The notes beneath the pieces were generated by a model. That model did no database searches, was not told the origin of the DNA, and saw only the letters and a list, made by a program, of their open reading frames with translations. DNA of 64,000 nucleotides from Amphimedon queenslandica (taxonomy: Eukaryota; Porifera; Demospongiae; Haplosclerida; Niphatidae): positions 281,350 through 345,349 of the forward strand of contig NW_003546290.1 in NCBI RefSeq assembly GCF_000090795.2, given 5' to 3'. Positions 28,101-36,168 of the stretch are shown here, piece by piece (position 1 is the first letter of the stretch; each line of letters starts with the position of its first letter). The position numbers and the translations under genes are program-made.

Positions 28101-29860
28101 TGCAAACAAATTGATAAAAAGTATTATCATCCACAGAGCATTCTACTGTCTCAAACTCTAAGAGACCATGAATACTGATACAGGCTATAGTACTGAGGTG
28201 CTGGCCCCTAACAAGTAACTTATGGCTCACAACAGGTATTCCTCTGAAGCTATAACCATATTTTCTCAGTACATTACGTCTATCGCTACCAGTCTCATCC
28301 AGAAAAATAAACATACCAGGATCATACAAAGCCACCTCTGCAGCATATATTGCTCTAGTGAATTCGTTCCTCTGTCTTGCTACAAATCTCATTTTTTTCC
28401 CTTGAAAATCGTTGCTCAGACAACAATTGACAAATTGTGGAAAGTGAGAGGTCAGATCCAGTAAGATACAATAATTTAGATTGTACATGTATCTCTCTTA
28501 AATAGATACCAGGGTTGTCTAAAACTATATGTAGTACAACAAGCTTGACAGTATCATTCACTTTTCTTGGTAAGTTGCAATGATTGTACAGTCGGTTTCA
28601 GTTGAGAAGAAACGGAAGTAAATCAATATTTTCGTCATTGAAACGTCACATGTAGCCCCCGCCCGAACATGGCTGCAATCTGCAAGCTCTGTCATTCTTC
28701 GAGCGTTTCTTCTCTTTTAACTTACTTTACTATCTATTGTACCTCTACAGTGATTGCTGCTGCCTCCATCTATCTTTTTCTTGTTTTTGGTGCCTGTTTT
28801 CAGCTGGTATAGAGCTCGGAATACGGGTGAATCAACGAGTGTACTGGCAATGAAGAACAACTAAGATTGAGAAGGCTGTGGAGTGATATAGCAAGAATTA
28901 TCCTCAAGAGAAAGCTCCAGGTTGAATATTAGTAGGTCTAGAGAGCTTGATATGTTTTGTTTTATTTTAAAATAAAAAACATTATTTTTTGACTAAATGT
29001 ACAGAGATGCAAATGATATTCATCGGAGTGACGCACACGGTTCGTCATGGCGGCTCCTTTCATCTCAAGCGGAAGAACCCGTTTAGAACCTTCCAGAGTA
29101 CCTAAAAACTCAAAAATTGGTAAGGATTTTCGGAAGAACCCGTTATGCAGCTATACCAAATTTCAATTTGCTAGCATTAGTGACAAAAAAGTTATAAGGG
29201 GTGGTGGTGGTTTCTTCTCAACTGAAACCGACTATACTGCTTTTTAGATATATTACCAGTCAGCTCAAAATGACAAACCATTCTTTACGCTGTACTCGTA
29301 TCTACTCCAAGATTCACAGCAATAGTTTTGTCAGAATAACCTAAGGCTAATCGTTGATACACCATCCTCCATCGTAAGTCATCATGGTAAGCTCTTACTC
29401 GACGAGGTTCTGCAGTAGTACTAGCCATTTTAAGTGCATCAAATGGAGTTATCTAATACTGCCACGCCTATGCCCAGCTGTAGTTATTATGGTGGATACT
29501 GGATAGCGCTCTACGGATTACGGTTTTGCAGAATTTTTGCAGAAAGCATAAAAATCCCTCTAAAAAAATTGTTCAAAAATGCAACTCCTGTGTCAAGTTA
29601 TCAGCACTTTTCTGTATGTGTCTCATACCTGCCACACCTACTCTATGTATGCATAATTATAACACATGTACATGTACCTTTGATTTCAAAAGGGCTTTCG
29701 ACGACGTCAGACTGTTAATACAAGCATGATACATATGTGATAAATAATAATAATCGCCTCTTACCTTAGTCGGCTTGCGTCCATGCTTGACTTCAAAATC
29801 TCTTTCCCAGGACTTGAGGCTCTTTTTAAGAGACTGGCGCTGTTCTCCATTATCCTCCAT
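7167..29860 (-). CDS. RECQL4: RECQL4-type DNA helicase with Sld2-like N-terminus
   Basis: RECQL4 is a RecQ helicase whose N-terminus resembles yeast Sld2 and is needed for origin firing. Twelve exons join in frame: 29860-29765, 12492-12212, 12156-11776, 11694-11276, 11217-11131, 11078-10942, 10206-9934, 9858-9682, 9518-9108, 8817-8715, 8175-7945 and 7780-7167, about 1069 residues (human 1208). Exon 1 carries the Sld2-like [19 protein letters not shown] and exon 2 continues [18 protein letters not shown] zinc knuckle lies near residue 305, Walker A PTGGGKS near 430, the DEVH box near 537 and [10 protein letters not shown] later. The C-terminus ([20 protein letters not shown]) is RECQL4-specific. 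Joining exons 1 and 2 directly omits about 12 residues found in human, so one micro-exon may be missing. Exon 1 lies 17 kb away, across a transposon-filled intron. Confidence 0.88.
12600..12722. repeat. Fragment of the same MITE family as 5836-6217
   Basis: The stretch ending ggccacagaaatttctagctatac resembles the terminal region seen at 5836-6217 and 41790-42000. The left end is not clear. It lies just upstream of RECQL4 exon 2 in the long first intron. Confidence 0.35.
14460..14501. repeat. Perfect 42-bp palindrome
   Basis: The arms (ATTTAGTTGTGGGAATATGAT and its exact complement) meet with no spacer. The right arm leads directly into aaaaaacattaaaaag, which matches the terminus of the MITE at 25580-25867. 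This suggests a foldback or truncated copy of that family. No coding potential is present. Confidence 0.8.
14571..14607. repeat. Short inverted repeat around CCAGACCCTT
   Basis: CCAGACCCTT and AAGGGTCTGG face each other, with a CCCTGCAGGG core between them. This could form a compact hairpin and is probably the end of a small repeat. Nothing else is visible in it. Confidence 0.5.
15187..17262 (+). pseudogene. Pogo/Tigger-like transposon, copy A (broken)
   Basis: The left end at about 15187 (GTTGGTATTATGGGACA) matches the terminal repeat of the neighbouring copy B. The coding remnant at 15484-16514 has an N-terminal helix-turn-helix ([17 protein letters not shown]), then the DDE core of the CENP-B/pogo type: [17 protein letters not shown] and [12 protein letters not shown] lysine/glutamate-rich tail runs 16799-17122. 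The frame is broken: ORF 15484-15987 gives way to another frame at about 15933, and a stop follows NIPPI at about 16269. No right-hand terminal repeat is seen; copy B begins where it should be. These transposases cut and paste at TA dinucleotides. Confidence 0.8.
17263..19600 (+). mobile_element. Pogo/Tigger-like transposon, copy B, with C-terminal PHD finger
   Basis: The termini carry GGTATTATGAGACA repeats, two near 17265-17298, and the complementary TGTCTCATAATAC repeats near 19552-19588. The coding region starts [10 protein letters not shown] at about 17465 and has a frameshift near 17620. It continues with the DDE core: [20 protein letters not shown] and [11 protein letters not shown] strongly lysine/glutamate-rich, probably coiled-coil segment covers 18960-19350. 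The last segment, about 19351-19515, is in a shifted frame and encodes a cysteine-rich module ([36 protein letters not shown]) with PHD-finger spacing. A MITE at 18738-18898 splits the gene between the DDE and tail regions. Confidence 0.82.
18738..18898. mobile_element. 161-bp foldback MITE with TAA target duplication
   Basis: Arms of about 60 bp starting AGGCCTCCATACACTAGGC face each other around a loop of about 45 bp, with only one or two mismatches. TAA flanks both sides (18735-18737 and 18899-18901). A three-base TWA duplication is typical of PIF/Harbinger-mobilised MITEs. The near-perfect arms imply a young insertion. It lies inside the pogo copy B coding region. Confidence 0.8.
19829..19889. 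repeat. Left member of an inverted repeat pair with 26318-26368
   Basis: The segment contains GGCTATACGTCC, AACCGGAT and CTATACGTCCGGCAGTGGG. The same words occur in reverse complement at 26318-26368. The pair brackets the P-like element and the SINE and tandem repeat beside it. It may be the terminus of an older element, or two independent copies of one repeat. Confidence 0.5.
19992..20100 (+). repeat. tRNA-derived SINE head
   Basis: A consensus RNA polymerase III A box (TGGTGCAGTGG, 20003-20013) and B box (GGTTCGAATCC, 20048-20058) lie 34 bp apart. The acceptor stem and T stem do not pair well, so this is not a functional tRNA gene. A pyrimidine-rich run of T follows at about 20098-20120. 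This is the layout of a tRNA-derived SINE promoter. Confidence 0.7.
20154..20395. repeat. Three imperfect tandem repeats with telomere-like GGGTTTAG words
   Basis: Three units of about 75-95 bp repeat the order: TGTACATCTTAGC, then CTGGGG or CTGGGA, TTGTAGGGTTGGGG, and GGTTTAGTGTTTAG. The third unit contains GGGATTAGGGTTTAG, which resembles TTAGGG telomere repeats. It lies directly downstream of the SINE head and may be its tail or a minisatellite. Confidence 0.6.
21060..24300 (-). pseudogene. P-element/THAP9-like transposase remnant
   Basis: Segments in order along the minus strand are as follows. [20 protein letters not shown] (24283-23981) is an N-terminal conserved region. [15 protein letters not shown] (23648 down) follows a cysteine pair, CNDCPAS. 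The RNase-H-like core (23174-22665) contains [29 protein letters not shown] and [13 protein letters not shown], the first two matching acidic catalytic positions of this family. [15 protein letters not shown] and [20 protein letters not shown] (about 22600-22480) follow. Near 21950-21830 lies [15 protein letters not shown] then NENPTTKEF, the conserved C-terminal motif carrying the third acidic residue. An intact THAP domain was not seen. Several stops and frame changes plus short introns interrupt it. Confidence 0.78.
25580..25867. repeat. Foldback MITE inside the P-like element
   Basis: Inverted arms of about 100 bp start AAACAAGTAAATAAAAAACA at 25580, with the complement ending at 25867. 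Each arm includes GCAAACTGGTGTGGTAAGA. A partial copy of the same family lies at about 14500-14560. It has no coding capacity. Confidence 0.75.
26318..26368. repeat. Right member of the inverted repeat pair with 19829-19889
   Basis: CCCACTGCCGGACGTATAG followed by ATCCGGTTATTGGAC and CCAATGCG is the reverse complement, with small gaps, of 19829-19889. It begins about 30 bp outside the right target duplication of the P-like element. Confidence 0.5.
26509..27726 (+). pseudogene. Unclassified ORF with SHOCT-like C-terminus, probable transposon companion gene
   Basis: Exon 1 starts [20 protein letters not shown] at 26509 and is proline/serine-rich. It holds one in-frame TAG near 26608 and ends at a donor at about 26808. 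Exon 2 (26862 on) encodes [20 protein letters not shown], then [15 protein letters not shown]. After an apparent one-base slip in the A run near 27605, the tail reads [13 protein letters not shown] then [19 protein letters not shown], ending at about 27726. That helical tail has the spacing of a SHOCT domain. The gene converges on the IS630-like transposase, about 40 bp apart. I recall similar multi-copy proteins in sponge data but cannot give a function. Confidence 0.55.
27766..29428 (-). pseudogene. IS630/Tc1-mariner-like transposase, split by a MITE
   Basis: The start is [20 protein letters not shown] at 29428, followed by a helix-turn-helix ([20 protein letters not shown]) and one in-frame TAA. 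The reading frame runs to SKKQ, where the MITE at 28589-29234 is inserted in a TA. It resumes below 28588 as [15 protein letters not shown]. After one further frame change the DDE domain (28488-27766) shows [21 protein letters not shown] and [18 protein letters not shown]. Such enzymes move by cut and paste into TA. A run of ten C on the coding strand encodes the PPP before YSPDYNP. The copy is inactive. Confidence 0.85.
28589..29234. mobile_element. 646-bp MITE with TA target duplication inside a transposase gene
   Basis: The ends are AGTCGGTTTCAGTTGAGAAG at the left and its complement at the right, about 24 bp each. TA lies at 28587-28588 and 29235-29236. The interior has two ATGGCGGCT/ATGGCTGCA-like GC-rich patches but no long frame. 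About 190 bp of the right interior is related, in reverse complement, to 45837-46024. Confidence 0.85.
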
Positions 29861-29994
29861 TTACGCCTTTTTTCGAGCTCTTTTCGCCACACTTTCTGCC
29901 TTTCTGCCAAGTTTCTGGCCCCAAAAGTAATACGGCTTTATAGTTTATGAACCGGAGTGAATGAATGGATATGCGGGCTTTTACTAGATATAAA
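29861..29994. promoter_or_regulatory. Bidirectional promoter between RECQL4 and ZGPAT
   Basis: Only 134 bp separate the RECQL4 start codon (minus, 29860-29858) from the ZGPAT start codon (plus, 29995-29997). The interval must hold both core promoters. It is more GC-rich than the flanks, with GCCAAGTTTCTGGCC and CGGAGTG words, and shows no TATA box. The upstream in-frame ATGs on the ZGPAT side are closed by a stop (tag near 29986). Confidence 0.65.
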
Positions 29995-32900
29995 ATGGCT
30001 GTTTCCAGTACAGCCACTGACTACGAGGGGCCCACTAAGGTTGAGGTTCAGCTGAATGCAGATTTGAAAATGTACCAGGAGCAGGTATGGCAATGCTGGT
30101 TAGGATTTTATTAGAGTAATTTTTGAATCTAGATTTTTTTTACAGAAAGGGGGTTGGCATTGGTAAAATAGGGGCTGGGACTTCTTGGATGGCGACTGAG
30201 ACTGGGACTTTTAGTATAGATAGTAGTATATTATCTATGCTTTTAGGGTGAAACTGGGGGCTGGGTTTGTAGCTTAATAGGAAATGGGACAAGAACTGAG
30301 ACTTATTGGGACTTTTATGGTTAAACTGAGGGACTGGTTAGCTACATGTATTTAGGGACTGGGACAAGACCTTGTTTCACCTTAAAAGTCCCAGTCCCCA
30401 TCCATGGTCCCAAAGTCCCAGTCCCTGTTTTAGGGTAAAATAAGAGAGATGGACTACTGTACTTTGGGAATTGTAGGGCACATGTCCAGAAATTGCAATG
30501 GAACTTGCAGTCATTTTAATTTAATGATGTTTGAAATTACCATAGCAACGAGTAGTGATGGAGAATGGAGGAATCTTGTCATCTCTATTCAAAGAGCAAC
30601 AACTCCTATCTAGTATGGTGACTAGACTTTATTTGGCACTGAAGGCTTCCTAGAAGTCTTGTGAATGGAACTGGAGACGCTATTTTCACATATTTCTAAG
30701 TTTTAGACAGCGAGTGTGGCATTTGAAGCAAATGGCAATGATAAATCTTGCTTTAAAATATTTCCTGGCTTGTAAGATGTTTAGTAGCATTATCCTGACA
30801 TTCAGTGTCTTTTTCTAAGTCCATGAGTCGCTAAGACACTTGTTATGCAGAGCTGATTGTTTTTCATGCATGGTGTATTGCAACCATGAGTGCAGAATTT
30901 TATGATTTTCGAAAGCTCAGGTTAAAAAAATTTCCACTGACTACCTTATCATTTATACACCATTCTGTTGCAAATTAGTTTTTTTTCCGAAGCGGGAAAG
31001 TCTTCAAAATAAGTTTTATAGTTATAACCTTTCAAAAATGAAAAAAATTAAAAATTTTAAAAATCTTAATGGAAAGATGGCGTCAATGATAGTGCTATCT
31101 TCAGACGGTCAGGTTACAAAGGAATAGTCACTGATTAGTATGATCTTCAGTAGGATAAGAGCTTTACTGTTGCACAAACAATATTGAAAGCGGGACCTTG
31201 GAAAATTTCACCACATCACAAGTTATAGGATGCTTAAACGATCCTACCATTGGTACTCTGTATAAAGATTAAAATTTAGTGTACGGAAATTTACTAGAAA
31301 TTTCCTATCAATATCCTTGCATTTCTGGACATGAGACTATTGGTCAACTTAAATTCACCTCAGTTTATTTAAATACAAATACCTTTTACTGAGTGGTCCA
31401 ATTACAAATGTACATGTATACTTGACAATTTATTTTACTTTCAGAGTTGATTAGCTATAAGAATAATAATAAATATTTGATGTTCTTGTTTAAGGGGATG
31501 TCGCTGAGAGTCACCCAATAGTGTACAGCATATATGAATAAATTTTAAATGATCATAAATCTAAAATTTCCTTTGGCTGCTCGATTAAATGTTGGATTTT
31601 TTATTATTCTGGAATACTGATTGTTTTGAATTTAGTTAATTTATAGCAAGGATTATAATATTATAGTAAAAAATTAATTTTAATATGGTGAATAATTGTG
31701 GGCTGGGATTTCCTGATTTTTGATTTTGTTTCATGATTGGAGTCATTGGATTTTGTTTTGGGATTTTGGATTGTTAGCAAAGATGTATGGGATTACTGCC
31801 TTGTTGCAGGTCCCCTGGATGTCACATAGCCAGGTGTCCTGCCTCTCACAGTTCTTGGTAAACTGTGAGAGGCAGGCCTGCCTTACTAAATGTCACTTGC
31901 ATACTGTAGCTTATATAGTTTCACTGGCCAGATCATTCCCCAGCCTAGTCATTTAAGCTATGTATGTTTGTACAGCCTACATAATGTATGTGTATGTATA
32001 GTGTATAGCTTATACACAAAGTACTTTGACAATATTAAGCAAAGCAACAATAAAATTTCGCTACTGTTTTTGTGCACTATCATGCTGCCATGTACTGTAC
32101 ATGACATGTACATGCAATGCTTTAATGTTTTTATTTTTGAACAAGGATATAATACTAGTTCATAAAGCATGAACCTCGCTAAAAGTTCTTGATACCGTCA
32201 GGCATTTTTGTTTGATGAAATGAAATTTTTGCTTCACAATTGTTGCAAATTTACAGTACATGTACTTATAGAAATAACAAAATTTTTATCCATAAAAGTA
32301 ATTTAATTTAATAATTAAGATTTTGTGAAAATTTTTGACTGACAAAAATTTGAAGCTCTACTGTAATTCTGCATGAGTATGTTCTAAAATGCAAAGTAGG
32401 CATGTTATGTTTATTAGTGATCGATTAATTTAGAAAAAAACATGCATGATTATCTATCTCTTTTTTGTACTACTCTGACAAGCACGTAATCATAGTGCGA
32501 AGAAAGTTTTGTCAGAATTTTTTATTCAGTCAAATTCTAGCTTGATGCTATTTCTGAGTGTATTCTGTCAAGTCAGGATGCAGATGTCACAGACTTCATT
32601 GAAGTAAAGAATGATTTACAACAGTTAATATCTATCACCAAAGGTTGATTTATTTTGTCATAATGTAACTCTAATGCTTTAATATAGACCGAATTTTGGA
32701 ATTGGCAAAGGAGAGGCTACTTCAGTCAATAGATACATGTGATGATAAAAAAGTACTTTGTTGCACTAATTTTTGCAGTACATATATATTTGCATGTACA
32801 TGAAAACTTTTTGTATTATGTACATGTACATTTAGAAATTTGAAGACCTTTGTATTGACAAGTCAGCACCACTTGATCAATATGGTGACTTAAAAGGAAT

Positions 32901-35900
32901 GAGATGCCAAGCTCCACTAAAGGAGGTACACATTTTATTCTTTACTATATAAATTACTTCATTTTTAAGTCGTGGGGCACAGCATTATATCATAATGCTA
33001 TGATTCATAATCGTTTAGAAGGTGGTGATGGGGCTGATTTTAATGCAAGTTAAAGCCGGTAAAATTTTATTTTCATTAACATTTTGTATTGTTAGGTAAC
33101 TGTTCTCTTCACTAATCCATGTTTTAATTTTATGAAAGTATGTCCTTTTTTTCTGGAAGGAAGGTGTAAGTTTACATCAGAGAACTGTCGATATTCTCAT
33201 GGCCATGTTGTGTCATTTTCTGACTTGAAACCATATTACAAACCAGATTATAGGTCAGATCTTAACTGATATAATTATATAGTTATGATGTGTTTCATTT
33301 GTATTCAAGGGGTGAAAAACTTACATGTAGGTTTCTGTGTAAATATTATACATGTAACACTCCCGCTAGGGATACAGTACATTATAATTGTATGACTGAG
33401 CCCGAGGGCTGAAGGCCCAAGGGTGAGGTCATACAAATGCAATGTATCCTGCAGTGAGGGTGTTATCAACATATTTGTGTGATAATTAGCATAGATTGTA
33501 TTATTAGTATTACTTAGTAATACAATCTATGTAATTAGTGGGTGTATCAAAAGTGCGTGCCAATGCGCATGCTCTGTAGCACTACACCTCGTGGTAAAAA
33601 TGAAAGCAATGGAGGACAGGAGGCTTAGAAAAAGGTTCTTTATCAATAGATTTAGGCTTTAGGTTGACATATCTAATTTATTTTCAGGCTGTAATATCTG
33701 GAAGAGTACTAGAAAGAATGTAAAACATTGAGGGGCTCCGCCTCCAGACCGCACCTCCCAGTCATGCCCAGACGTACGTTCAAGTTCTTGTAAGTAAGGG
33801 CTTCGCCCAATAATTTAAGTCCAGAACAGAGATCCAGCACTTGCTAATGGGCCCGTGTATCGATCTTACCTTCCCCGGCCATCTTAATTAGCCATTGAGG
33901 TTAAGAAAACCATTGAGTTGAACACAGAAGGAGAGCAGTGAACTCTACCTGCATGAATTATTTGTCTGTGCCTCAATCTAAAGTTGTCTGGACTCTGGAG
34001 ACCCCTATTTTTCTGGCTTTGTACTTGCTGGTCCCCATATGCTCCCAGGCCAATGCCCAGACTTCAGTGGCAGTTCACTTTCAGCTTGTAAAGCTGTCCA
34101 TTATGTTGCTTTGTATATTTTTATTTTATAAAACTTTTTTCTGTCAAAACCACAGGGATGCAAATAAAACCACAGGGATACATCATATTTGTAGCATAGG
34201 CAGTGCCTTTGATATGCCTGCTCACTATTTTGCAAGCTGTTTTATAACCCGGTGGTGTACTTTGATGTTTTTGTAGAGTACCCATGTTTTTTACCCATGT
34301 GCTTCGCAAACTCTTAAATATGTAATATATTTTACCAAGCATGCATAATGTAGAGGTGCATGTACATTATGTGTACTGTATTTACTCCACATAATTACAT
34401 GTACATGTATGTCAGTATTGCTGCACATTTTAGCAGAATTAAATTTGTAGAATGTACATGTATAATGCATCCTATATACGGTATTTTATTTTAATATCAT
34501 TTGTGTCTGACTACTAAAGAGCTGTGCTCTTTTTTTTAATTCAGTAACATCAGTGTTGGTACTCGTTGTCTCGTTAAACAGCCCGATGAATTGTGGCATG
34601 AAGCAACTGTTAGGTAAGTTTATCATAGTAATTTAAAATGATGAATCTTTAGTTTTATTGAAATTGACAAAGTAGTTGTGAAGTTTGTCACACAAAAGCA
34701 AGATGCTGAAGTTCCCTTAGCAGATGTGTTGCCACTTGAAGAAAATTTTAACTCAAGTAAAAATGAAAGAAACTTATCGTATAGTTATTGTTGATTGATA
34801 TGTTCATGTGTATTAAGGTATTTTTGAAGACTTGGAAGATGATATTGACAATGAGCAAAGTAAGGATGAAGAACATGAAAAAGTGCAAGACATAGAGTTT
34901 AATGATATTCGACAGCTGGAGGAGTCTACTGCTAACAGAATTGGAGAGTGGGAAAAGCACACTAAAGTGTGATTGGGCCCATTCCATAGTGACTGATTTC
35001 TTGATTTATTGTGTAGGGAATTGGATCTAAATTAATGGCAAAAATGGGCTATGTTACTGGGTATGTATTTTCATTGTTATAGTTACACATTGAGTAGCTT
35101 TCTCAGTCAAGGTCTAGGAAAGTCCAGTGATGGTAGACTAGAACCAGTTAAAATTGAGATTTTACCTCCTGGAAAGTCACTTGATGCTTGTGCAGCTATG
35201 AGGGAAAGTAAAAACAGACCTAGCAAAAGTCACATCAAGAAGGTGACAAAGTCAGAATTAGAAGTGAGCTGAAGTGTTATGTAACTTTTAATGCAAGTAT
35301 CAAAAATTCAGCATTCATCAAGTGACACTTTTGATTTTTTAAACAGGACTATTTCTGGACGAAGTGAGTACATGTACCTTTACAAATAATTGTTACAATT
35401 ACATTACATTAATGTACATAGGTAAGCATGCACATGTTGCGTTAGATCCAATGGCTAAAAGAGATATGAAAGGAGATCTTAATTTACAGGTTCTTTGAAC
35501 TTGCCTTAGTACTCTTATTGTTGCTTCATTTTATTATTATTTTAAGTGACTACAGAATTTGCCATTGATTCAGAACTATTATGAGAGAAGGAAGAGGACT
35601 CTTCCTTTCCTTTTTTCCTTGGCAATTAAAAAATTTTAAAACGTACATACCGGTATTACTGCAGTACTCTTTTATTCTGTAGTTATTCTCAGTTCAAGAA
35701 GATTTGAGAAATGTTGATAAGAAATTGCTATCACTTGGCCAATCACTGGGACGAAACCAAGATAAGTATGTGAGAAATAATGCATTAAAGTCATTATAAT
35801 GCATCATTGTCAGAGACTCGGCAATTTATAGTCAAATTAAACAGAAGGTCACTAGCATACAGAAGCAAAAGGAAGAACTGAGACACATAGAAAAGAAGAT

Positions 35901-35952
35901 ACTGTCGAAAATTGAAAAGAACAGCAATAAAAAGAAGTTGATAAACTTTTAA
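29995..35952 (+). CDS. ZGPAT: ZGPAT-type CCCH zinc finger and G-patch protein
   Basis: Vertebrate ZGPAT is a nuclear repressor and spliceosome-linked protein. Exons: 29995-30084, 32541-32643, 32688-32752, 32836-32925, 32970-33044, 33096-33253, 34545-34613, 34653-34756, 34818-34966, 35017-35060, 35107 to 35250 or 35263, 35347-35363, 35422-35489, 35683-35765 and 35814-35952, about 465 residues. Seen in order: MRCQAPLKE with SWGTALYHNAM, the CCCH finger CPFFLEGRCKFTSENCRYSH (one residue longer between the second and third cysteines than human), a Tudor-like region (VGTRCLVKQPDELWHEA), the G-patch GIGSKLMAKMGYVTGQGLGK, and a C-terminal coiled coil. The 33045-33095 intron has a GC donor (gcaagt). 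The 35250/35347 junction is uncertain; ending exon 11 at 35250 keeps frame. Confidence 0.9.
30160..30440. repeat. GGGACT-rich foldback repeat
   Basis: The left part repeats CTGGGACT and GACTGGGACTTTTA on the plus strand. The right part repeats the complement, AAAGTCCCAGTCCC. The two halves can fold on each other, so this is probably a small non-autonomous element or a diverged satellite. Confidence 0.55.
31838..31876. repeat. Perfect 16-bp stem hairpin with 7-nt loop
   Basis: CCTGCCTCTCACAGTT at 31838-31853 is exactly complementary to AACTGTGAGAGGCAGG at 31861-31876, with loop cttggta. It sits in ZGPAT intron 1. It is shorter than a usual animal microRNA precursor. No terminator or other function can be shown. 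Confidence 0.7.
33355..33465. repeat. Small MITE in a ZGPAT intron
   Basis: TAACACTCCCGCTAGGGATACA at the left is mirrored by TGTATCCTGCAGTGAGGGTGTTA at the right. The middle contains CCCGAGGGCTGAAGG. It has no coding capacity. It lies in the intron 33254-34544. Confidence 0.6.
33491..33530. repeat. Inverted repeat ATAGATTGTATTA
   Basis: ATAGATTGTATTA and its exact complement TAATACAATCTAT flank a 14-bp spacer. It follows the MITE at 33355-33465 in the same ZGPAT intron. No function is evident. Confidence 0.6.
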
Positions 35953-36168
35953 TTATTTATGCACCAGTAATAGTACATCTAATTCTGAAAAACCATTTTA
36001 ATCATAATTAATCTACTAATTAAAATGTCGTTTCAAACTCTATTAAGTGATTTTTGAAGAATAATAGTTTAGTAAAGGATAATTAAGGGATTTTAAAGTG
36101 AGTCCTTGGTTGCAATAAGAGTAAATCTACTCTAGGTTGTGTTGAAAAAATAAGTTTGGTTGCAGATG
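35953..36168. other. Convergent 3' region between ZGPAT and BBS2
   Basis: The stop codons of the two genes are 216 bp apart on opposite strands. The interval is AT-rich and holds no gene. The two 3' UTRs are likely to overlap. Confidence 0.5.

Larger units (their letters stand above)
30085..32540 (+). other. First ZGPAT intron, repeats only
   Basis: This 2.5-kb intron contains no recognisable gene. The part at 30160-30440 is a GGGACT/AGTCCC-rich foldback repeat. The part at 30540-31500 looks like degraded repeat sequence with no clear ends. A short perfect hairpin lies at 31838-31876. Confidence 0.6.

Noticed and set aside
31838-31876. Candidate microRNA precursor
   Set aside because: A 16-bp stem with a 7-nt loop is too short for a typical animal precursor.
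35422-35489. Direct splice from the ZGPAT exon at 35263 to 35422
   Set aside because: It brings a stop codon into frame after a few residues, so a different donor or the 17-bp exon is needed.
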